Positions 58,878-64,000 of a stretch of 64,000 bases of DNA are shown here, piece after piece. The position numbers and the translations under genes are program-made. The notes beneath the pieces were generated by a model. It made no database searches. It was not told the origin of the DNA and worked only from the letters and a program-made list of their open reading frames with translations. Source of the stretch: Paraburkholderia gardini (lineage in GTDB: Bacteria > Pseudomonadota > Gammaproteobacteria > Burkholderiales > Burkholderiaceae). Location: positions 62,001-126,000 of the forward strand of contig NZ_CAJQYY010000008.1 in assembly GCF_907164575.1 (NCBI RefSeq), in the 5' to 3' direction. How positions within the stretch are numbered: position 1 is the stretch's first letter; each line of letters opens with the position of its first letter.

Positions 58878-59663
58878 TCAACCGCCTGAGCGCCGGCGAA
58901 AGACGAGATCCCACACACCGTGCCCGAGCCGCAAACCGCGACGCTCGAATTTCGTCACCGGACGATAGTCCGGACGCGGCGCGTAGCCTTCCGCGGTGTT
59001 TTCAAGCGCGGGTTCGGCGCCGAGCACTTCCAGCATCTGTTCGGCGTAGTTCTGCCAGTCGGTGGCGCAATGCAGATAGGCGCCCGGCTTGAGCCGCGAC
59101 ACGAGCAGCGCGACGAACTTCGGCTGGATCAGACGGCGCTTGTGATGGCGCGCCTTGTGCCACGGATCGGGGAAGAAGATGTGCACGCCGTCGAGGCTTT
59201 CCGGCGCGCTCATCTGTTCGAGCACTTCCACCGCATCGTGCTGGATGATGCGGATATTCGACAGCGACTGTTCGCCCATCAGCTTCAGCAGCGCACCGAC
59301 GCCAGGCTCATGCACTTCGACGCCGAGGAAGTCGTCGCCGGCGCGATGCGCGGCGATCTCCGCGGTCGTCGCGCCCATGCCGAACCCGATCTCCAGCACG
59401 CGCGGCGCCTCGCGACCGAACACGATGTTCCAGTCGGGCTGTTCGCCGGAAAACGGCACGACGAAGCGCGGACCGAGCTCGTCCATCGCGCGACGCTGGC
59501 CCGTCGAAACGCGCCCCGCACGGGTGACGAAGCTGCGGATGCGACGTAGATGCAGCGCTTCAGGCGAGTGTGCGCTGCCGGCTTCGCTGGCTGCGGTTTC
59601 GCTGGAGAGATCGTCGGTGGCCTCGGAGGCGGGCGGACGGGTTTCGTTCGGGTCGTGGATCAT
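58878..59663 (-). CDS. trmB: tRNA (guanine-N7)-methyltransferase
   Basis: 261 aa from the ATG at 59663. N-terminal 55 residues are Ser/Ala/Glu-rich and disordered-looking. Core: SAM loop [15 protein letters not shown], then [22 protein letters not shown] (TrmB signature) and the C-terminal [11 protein letters not shown]. It makes m7G46 in tRNAs. Convergent with uppP; a tRNA-Gly gene lies 168 bases upstream. Confidence 0.96.
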   Translation of the reverse strand: MIHDPNETRPPASEATDDLSSETAASEAGSAHSPEALHLRRIRSFVTRAGRVSTGQRRAMDELGPRFVVPFSGEQPDWNIVFGREAPRVLEIGFGMGATTAEIAAHRAGDDFLGVEVHEPGVGALLKLMGEQSLSNIRIIQHDAVEVLEQMSAPESLDGVHIFFPDPWHKARHHKRRLIQPKFVALLVSRLKPGAYLHCATDWQNYAEQMLEVLGAEPALENTAEGYAPRPDYRPVTKFERRGLRLGHGVWDLVFRRRSGG

Positions 59664-59831
59664 CGTCGATGACTGCAAGGGTGAAGGCGCCGGGTGCGAT
59701 GGCCGCATTGGCCGCGCCGTGATACGTCAGCGGGAATATCGACGGTGGTGCGTTTGCCGTCGCCCTGACGAAAAAGCCGCCTTCGATGAGGCGGCTCTCG
59801 TGCTGGATTTCCGCTGGAGATCAGCTGAATG

Positions 59832-59906
59832 TGGAGCGGGCGATGGGAATCGAACCCACGTCTTCAGCTTGGGAAGCTGAGGTAATGGCCATTATACGAC
59901 GCCCGC
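59832..59906 (-). tRNA. tRNA-Gly, anticodon CCC
   Basis: On the minus strand: 5' end GCGGGCG, 3' end CGCCCGCTCCA with encoded CCA, 75 bases. Anticodon loop TTCCCAA between TCAGC and GCTGA gives CCC (reads GGG). The T arm GTGGGTTCGATTCCCA is canonical. Confidence 0.97.
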
Positions 59907-59916
59907 AGAGCGCGCT

Positions 59917-59946
59917 ATTTTACGCGGTTTCGCGCGATTCATGCAA
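59917..59946 (-). promoter_or_regulatory. tRNA-Gly promoter
   Basis: On the minus strand TTGCAT (-35, 59941-59946), 18-base spacer, TAAAAT (-10, 59917-59922). It ends ten bases before the mature tRNA 5' end, so the transcript has almost no leader. Confidence 0.7.
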
Positions 59947-59999
59947 ACGGGGATTCTGGCGGGTGGAGTGAAAAGTGTATGCACTTCGAAAATTCTTGC

Positions 60000-60092
60000 T
60001 GGATTCGCGAGCGCAGGTGTCGTGTAGTAGATACGCGAAGCTTATTGCACGCGTTCAGTGACCGTCTGTGGCCAATCCTTGAGCCGTTCTTA
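60000..60092. other. Spacer upstream of tRNA-Gly
   Basis: Together with 59947-59999 this is about 150 bases between the tRNA-Gly promoter and the unrecognised gene; nothing convincing is seen. No repeat of the tRNA 3' end (attachment site) was noticed in the following 4 kb. Confidence 0.4.
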
Positions 60093-61129
60093 TCAGTGAG
60101 GATCCGCCTGTTCATATGCGTCGTGGCGCGACCGCCTTGATCTGGTTTGCTCAAGTTTCGTATGTCCGCCGGGCTCTTTCGCTTCTGAAGTCGGCGTTGC
60201 CGGTGAACCCGATGGTACTGGGCTGCCAGTGAAGAATGACTTCCATCCGACGGCGAACGACTGAACTTGAGATGGCGTGGTTTGGGTCAGTTGAGCTAGC
60301 CCAAGCAATCCAATCAATACACCGAAGATTGCAAGCCGCTTTTGTAGCTTCGTTTCAAAGGCAGATTCCGCTGCCGTACGCTGCATCCGGCTAATCTCGG
60401 CGATTCGGCTTAGTTGATCAACTAATTCCCGGCAAAGTGGCCCGAGAAGCAGTCGATCGCGAATCGCCACGTACAGCGGGCCAACTTCAGTGGTTGCGAC
60501 GCGAGCCGGCGCTTCGAAGTAGTAGCTGGCCAAAAAACGGGAAATCTCAGCATGCATCGGTTCTGCGCGAATTTCGAGCGAGCCGTTTCGGCATGTTTCT
60601 GCGAGATCGTTGATCGCTTCTTCCAGAACACGGTGATACGCCAAGCCCAGCATGTAAGCCGCCAAGGCGCGTCCAGCGCGCTCACCACCCGGCTCAGATG
60701 AAAACACAACCATGCCTTTCGCATCAACCGCTGCTTTGAGGCGACCGATATCTTGATAGCAATCTTCCGTCAGCGTAGTGGAGCCACGCAGGAACATGGA
60801 CATTTCACCAATCGATGTTTCGAACGCGTTGTTCGACCAGACGAAGCGTCCAACTTCCTCGACACGAGAATCAGGTTCGACACATTGGTTGGCGCGTCTC
60901 CAGGCAACGCCAACAGCACCGTCTGTCGTATTGTCTATCGGACAGAAACAGAACACGATTGCGCGGTCTGCGTCTGAAAAAAACGGACTACTGTCGGCTC
61001 AGGTGCGCCTATGCGAGTGCTCGTCATCGTTGAACTGTGGACGGGCCGCAAAAAATACTTCCCTTCAAGGGCGGTGCTCAGCTTCAACGCCTTGAGCGGT
61101 TGATCTAGCAGATATACGACGCCTTGCAC
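60093..61129 (-). pseudogene. Unrecognised membrane protein gene, frame broken at a T7 slippery run (frameshifted or programmed -1 shift)
   Basis: Two overlapping minus-strand frames look like one gene. The first starts at a GTG at 61129 with GGAG six bases upstream and ends at 60935 (64 aa). The second runs to 60093 (287 codons from a weak GTG at 60956 with no ribosome site). They meet at T7 on the minus strand (60977-60983). Reading CGT-TTT-TTT and slipping back one base joins them into about 345 aa, continuing FFSDADRAIVFCFCPID. The C-terminal third has one membrane span (RLAIFGVLIGLLGLAQL) and a Pro/Ser/Thr, charged tail. Local G+C is lower than in flanking core genes. No family is recognised. 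Confidence 0.6.
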
Positions 61130-61231
61130 TCTAATCTCCGGGAAAGCGCCGGGGACGGCGCACTTTACTTAAATGTTCCCCCGTTGTTTACGGCATATGC
61201 TTAACATTCTGAAGTCACATGAGTGGCTCTT

Positions 61232-62233
61232 CTATCGGATCTTGATGACAACCTTACCCTTTGCGCGTCCTGTTTCCACGTAAGCCAGAGCCTCGCTGGT
61301 TGACTCGAACGGGAAAACCCGATCGATCACGGGCTTTATCGCAGCTGCGTCGATGAGCGTGGCGATCTGGCTTAACTGGTCTCCATCCGCGCGCATGAAA
61401 ACAAATGAATAGCTGACGTCATGACGTTTCGCCGCTTTTCTGATGCGATAGCTCAGAAAGCGCATCACCGTTTTCAGGAACCAGGAGGCACCCATCTCTT
61501 TCGCGAATTCGGGATCGGGCGGACCGGCGATCCCGATGAGTTTGCCACCCGGCCTGAGCACTCGCAGCGACCTCTCGAGGGTATTGCCGCCTTGCGTATC
61601 CAGCACCACATCGCAGTCTTTCAGTACGGCGGTAAAGTCATCTTTCCTGTAATCGATGACGATATCCGCACCGAGTTGCTTCACCAATTCCGCATTCCCC
61701 GCGCTCGCTGTCGTCGCGACGGTCGCACCCACGTGCTTCGCCAGCTGAATGGCAAAGGTGCCAACGCCGCCGGAGCCGGCGTGTATGAGCACTTTTTGTC
61801 CTTTCTTCAACTGCGCTTTTTCGATCAGCGCCTGCCAGGCGGTCAGGCCCACCAACGGGATCGAAGCTGCTTCTTCCATCGTGAGTGCGTTGGGCTTGAG
61901 CGCCACGCCGTCTTCCTTGATCGCGATGAATTCCGCGAAAGTACCGATCCGGTCTTTGTGCGGCCGGGCATAGACCTCATCGCCCGGCTTGAAGCGCCGC
62001 ACGCGCGATCCGACGCGGACAACGACCCCGGCAACATCGTTGCCCAGAATCAGGGGCAAACGGTAAGGCAGAATGAGCTTGAACTCTCCGTCTCTGATTT
62101 TGGAATCGAGAGGGTTCACGCCAGCGGCGTGAATCTGGATCAATACGTCATCCTCGCGCGGCTCCGGGACCGGCATATCGCCAGCTCGTACGCCATTCTT
62201 GCGTCCATATCGATCGACGACGAATGCCTTCAT
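61232..62233 (-). CDS. Zinc-independent medium-chain oxidoreductase (quinone-oxidoreductase type)
   Basis: 333 aa from the ATG at 62233, with AAGGA six bases upstream (a GTG at 62236 is in frame). GroES-like domain: HAAGVNPLDSKIRDGEFK and LGNDVAGVVVRVGS. Nucleotide-binding domain: KGQKVLIHAGSGGVGTFAIQLAKHVGA (GxGxxG-type, NADPH). The catalytic-zinc ligands of alcohol dehydrogenases are absent. By family it reduces quinones or enals. Third gene after tetR and an SDR on the same strand; 159-base gap to the SDR. Confidence 0.92.
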   Translation of the reverse strand: MKAFVVDRYGRKNGVRAGDMPVPEPREDDVLIQIHAAGVNPLDSKIRDGEFKLILPYRLPLILGNDVAGVVVRVGSRVRRFKPGDEVYARPHKDRIGTFAEFIAIKEDGVALKPNALTMEEAASIPLVGLTAWQALIEKAQLKKGQKVLIHAGSGGVGTFAIQLAKHVGATVATTASAGNAELVKQLGADIVIDYRKDDFTAVLKDCDVVLDTQGGNTLERSLRVLRPGGKLIGIAGPPDPEFAKEMGASWFLKTVMRFLSYRIRKAAKRHDVSYSFVFMRADGDQLSQIATLIDAAAIKPVIDRVFPFESTSEALAYVETGRAKGKVVIKIR

Positions 62234-62392
62234 CACGGTTCCTTGTCAGTTTCTCGTTGCGTCAGGTTGTTTCTCAGGCGGTAGCACGGATGTAGAAGTG
62301 CAGACCGGTGGCAACACGGCATGTGTCGACCTCGATGACCATGCCAGCACGTCCTTGTGCTCTGCCGTTTGAACAGGGGGCAGTAACGCCGT

Positions 62393-63202
62393 CTACGTTG
62401 CGAGCCGCAGATCTTTGCGAATACCGGCGTCTACCAGGCCCGCGGGCGCAAATCTGCGTAGCAATCGCAGACGGCCGGCGAGTCCACCGGCTGCATAGCG
62501 GAGTTTCGGGCGAGCCGCGAGGGCGGCCTGCAGCACGGTTTCGGCCACAACCTCAGGACCGTCAGCGCCCTCGACCACCTCCTTCACTCGCTTATCCACG
62601 GCCGAGCGCACCTCGCGGTACTCGTCGAGGGGGCTGTCGGGCGCCATGAAGTTCGCGTCGAAAGGCGTCTTGATATAGGCAGGCTCAATGACCGATACCC
62701 GGATGCCCATCGTGCGCAACTCATGGTCGAGCGACTCCGAATAGCCTGCGACCGCATGCCTGGTGGCGGAATACAGCGCCATATAGGGCATGGGCAGGAA
62801 ACCCAGCGCAGAGCCGATGTTGATGATGCGGCCGCGACCTTGTTGCCGCATATGGGGTAACACGGCACGCGTCATACGGATAATCCCGAAGAAGTTCGTA
62901 TCGAAGATCGCGCGGGCCTGGTCAATCGAACTCTCTTCCGCAGCGGCAGGGGCGACGCCGAAGCCAGCGTTGTTCACCAGCAGGTCGATGTGGCCGTGCA
63001 GGCGCAGAACTTCCTTGACGGCGGCTTCAACCGATTCCTCGTCAGTCACGTCAAGTGACAGCATTTCGAACGTCTGCTGGCCGGCTTGTGCACCACGCCG
63101 ACTGGTGCCATAGACCTTGTATCCGGCCTTCGCAAGCCGCCTTGCCGTGGCTTCGCCGATTCCTGACGAGGCGCCCGTGACGAGCGCTATTCTGGTTTCC
63201 AT
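62393..63202 (-). CDS. Short-chain dehydrogenase with YxxxR in place of YxxxK
   Basis: 269 aa from the ATG at 63202, with GGAAGGA before it; an in-frame ATG at 63250 is less well placed. Classical SDR: VTGASSGIGEATARRLAKAG, LVNNAGFGVAP, catalytic Ser in IINIGSALGFLPMP and Tyr in YSATRHAVAGYSESLDHELR. The usual catalytic lysine of YxxxK is Arg here (codon AGG, one base from AAG). The rest looks intact. Preceded by an inverted repeat that matches one at the tetR start, so it is probably controlled by that repressor. Confidence 0.9.
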   Translation of the reverse strand: METRIALVTGASSGIGEATARRLAKAGYKVYGTSRRGAQAGQQTFEMLSLDVTDEESVEAAVKEVLRLHGHIDLLVNNAGFGVAPAAAEESSIDQARAIFDTNFFGIIRMTRAVLPHMRQQGRGRIINIGSALGFLPMPYMALYSATRHAVAGYSESLDHELRTMGIRVSVIEPAYIKTPFDANFMAPDSPLDEYREVRSAVDKRVKEVVEGADGPEVVAETVLQAALAARPKLRYAAGGLAGRLRLLRRFAPAGLVDAGIRKDLRLAT

Positions 63203-63259
63203 GATGTCCTTCCGATATTGAGGGATGTCTTTACGTGACTGGTCGGGCATTCATTTTTT

Positions 63260-63285
63260 AAAAATATGATTGTCATCATATTTTT
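63260..63285. promoter_or_regulatory. TetR operator candidate upstream of the SDR gene
   Basis: Perfect 11-bp arms AAAAATATGAT / ATCATATTTTT around TGTC, 57 bases before the SDR start. The core ATGAT-N4-ATCAT (63266-63279) recurs at the start of the tetR gene. Because it also has A/T-rich flanks and follows the tetR stop, it could double as a terminator for tetR. Confidence 0.65.
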
Positions 63286-63319
63286 GATCCAGCGAAAACC
63301 AGCACCGGGCCGACGGGAT

Positions 63320-63916
63320 TCATGCATCAGTGGGCGCGAGTTGTTTCAATGTTGCTTCGAGAAAATTTTCCGACAGCCTGGAGTCGTCAACGGCACGCGC
63401 CAGCACCATGGTGCCAACCATGGTGGCCACCATCACAAGTGCCTGTTCGTGCGCGCCCGGCTGGCCCCAATCGGGCAACTGACGCGCCACGACATCGATC
63501 ATCTCCTTGATGCGGCGGGTGGCTGCGCGCCGCACCGCCGGCGCCTGGCGCGGCATTTCCGAGCCGAGAGCGGAGACTGGGCAGCCAGTCTCAATATTTT
63601 CACAATGCTCCTTCGACAGATAGGCGCGCACCATTGACGGCAACGCCTGCTCTGGCGACACGGAGGCGGCGATCTGCTTCGACAGGGCCACGGCTTCAGC
63701 GCCGGCGCGGTCAGCCGCTTCGGCAAGCAGCACCTCGCGCGATGGAAAGTGCGCATAGAAGCCGCCATGCGTCAGACCGGCCTCCTTCATGATGTCGGCC
63801 ACTCCCGTGCCGTCGTAACCGCTGCGCCGAATCGCGCGCGCGGCAACCTCGACGATGCGTTCGTGCGTGATTTCCTTACGGCTGACGGTTTTCCGATTGA
63901 CTGGCTGCTTCTTCAT
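63320..63916 (-). CDS. TetR/AcrR-family transcriptional regulator
   Basis: 198 aa from the ATG at 63916; ATGs at 63925 and 63928 are in frame and none has a clear ribosome site. N-terminal helix-turn-helix: RIVEVAARAIRRSGYDGTGVADIMKEAGLTHGGFYAHFPSREVLLAEA, typical of TetR. The C-terminal ligand domain includes CENIETGCPVSALGSEM, with two cysteines as in NemR-like members. Its start region carries the ATGAT-N4-ATCAT repeat also found before the SDR gene, so autorepression plus control of the SDR/oxidoreductase genes is likely. Confidence 0.93.
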   Translation of the reverse strand: MKKQPVNRKTVSRKEITHERIVEVAARAIRRSGYDGTGVADIMKEAGLTHGGFYAHFPSREVLLAEAADRAGAEAVALSKQIAASVSPEQALPSMVRAYLSKEHCENIETGCPVSALGSEMPRQAPAVRRAATRRIKEMIDVVARQLPDWGQPGAHEQALVMVATMVGTMVLARAVDDSRLSENFLEATLKQLAPTDA

Positions 63917-63928
63917 GATGAACATCAT
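63915..63928. promoter_or_regulatory. Second copy of the TetR operator candidate, at the tetR start
   Basis: ATGAT-GAAC-ATCAT, the same half-sites and four-base spacing as at 63266-63279. It overlaps the alternative start codons of tetR (63928, 63916), where a bound repressor would block its own transcript. Confidence 0.55.
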
Positions 63929-64000
63929 ATGGCATTTCGGCGTATTTCTCTGTGCGGAGCAATGTCGATGGGGATCGATGCGCCACCCAGACAGCGCCGA

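Noticed and set aside
60093-60956. Treating the downstream frame alone as a complete gene
   Set aside because: Its GTG has no ribosome site, while the overlapping upstream frame has a good one; a frameshifted single gene explains both better.
59832-64000. Genomic island inserted at tRNA-Gly
   Set aside because: The accessory-looking genes lie on the 5' side of the tRNA, there is no integrase, and no duplicate of the tRNA 3' end was seen.

Overview
The window is chromosomal DNA of high G+C content. Gene content and order point to the Burkholderiaceae, most likely Paraburkholderia, Caballeronia or Burkholderia. The orders that support this are ribF-ileS-lspA-coaBC-dut, clpS-clpA next to a cold-shock gene, rpmB-rpmG-radC-fkpB-ispH, and a complete livK-H-M-G-F operon. 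This placement is my inference from gene order and protein sequence; no database was searched. Most of the window is core housekeeping DNA with very short spacers, many ATGA stop/start overlaps and clear hairpin terminators.

Layout. 1-5.2 kb (minus): a family-5 peptide/nickel-type ABC importer (binding protein, two permeases, and a fused double ATPase cut by the window edge). 5.5-8.0 kb: a NiCoT nickel/cobalt permease, a cupin with histidine-rich ends and, divergently, a periplasmic alpha-carbonic anhydrase. 8.1-12.4 kb (minus): a stand-alone EF-G gene with a GTG start, a DUF192 protein, a tiny exported Lys/Ala-rich protein and an RluE-type pseudouridine synthase. 12.8-16.4 kb (plus): isocitrate dehydrogenase behind a 26-bp perfect palindrome, then a Cys/His-rich small protein and a Tat-exported multicopper oxidase. 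16.5-19.9 kb: a cold-shock protein with a long leader, and clpS-clpA. 20-27.3 kb (minus): dut, a luciferase-like oxidoreductase, coaBC, lspA, ileS, ribF. 27.4-32.2 kb (plus): purN, rsmB-type methyltransferase, MscS-type channel, fatty-acid desaturase. 32.4-36.1 kb: the NAD pathway, nadA-nadC converging on nadB. 36.3-39.3 kb: rpmG, rpmB, radC, then fkpB-ispH.

39.3-44.9 kb (plus): the branched-chain amino-acid importer. It has an unusually AT-rich leader region and a terminator between the binding-protein gene and the permease/ATPase genes. 45-54.9 kb holds a GNAT acetyltransferase, an ArgD-like aminotransferase, a ferredoxin-type reductase, an NAD(P)-binding epimerase-like protein, a two-helix small membrane protein, RsuA, an aromatic-type amino-acid permease, and two SDR genes divergent from a LysR regulator with a good LysR box. 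55-59.9 kb holds tRNA-Leu(CAA), hemN, a YkgJ-type cysteine-cluster protein, a DUF1439-like lipoprotein, uppP, trmB and tRNA-Gly(CCC).

The last 4 kb (60.0-64.0 kb) looks accessory, and its first part has visibly lower G+C. It holds an unrecognised membrane protein whose reading frame is broken exactly at a T7 slippery run. It also holds a tetR-SDR-oxidoreductase set with two copies of the same inverted repeat (ATGAT-N4-ATCAT), one before the SDR gene and one at the start of tetR. The most interesting observations are the frameshift at 60977-60983, the self-consistent TetR operator pair, the catalytic Lys-to-Arg change in the regulated SDR, the 26-bp palindrome before icd, the AT-rich liv leader, and the His-rich cupin next to the nickel permease. 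I saw no CRISPR array, phage, insertion sequence or obvious new multi-gene defence system.
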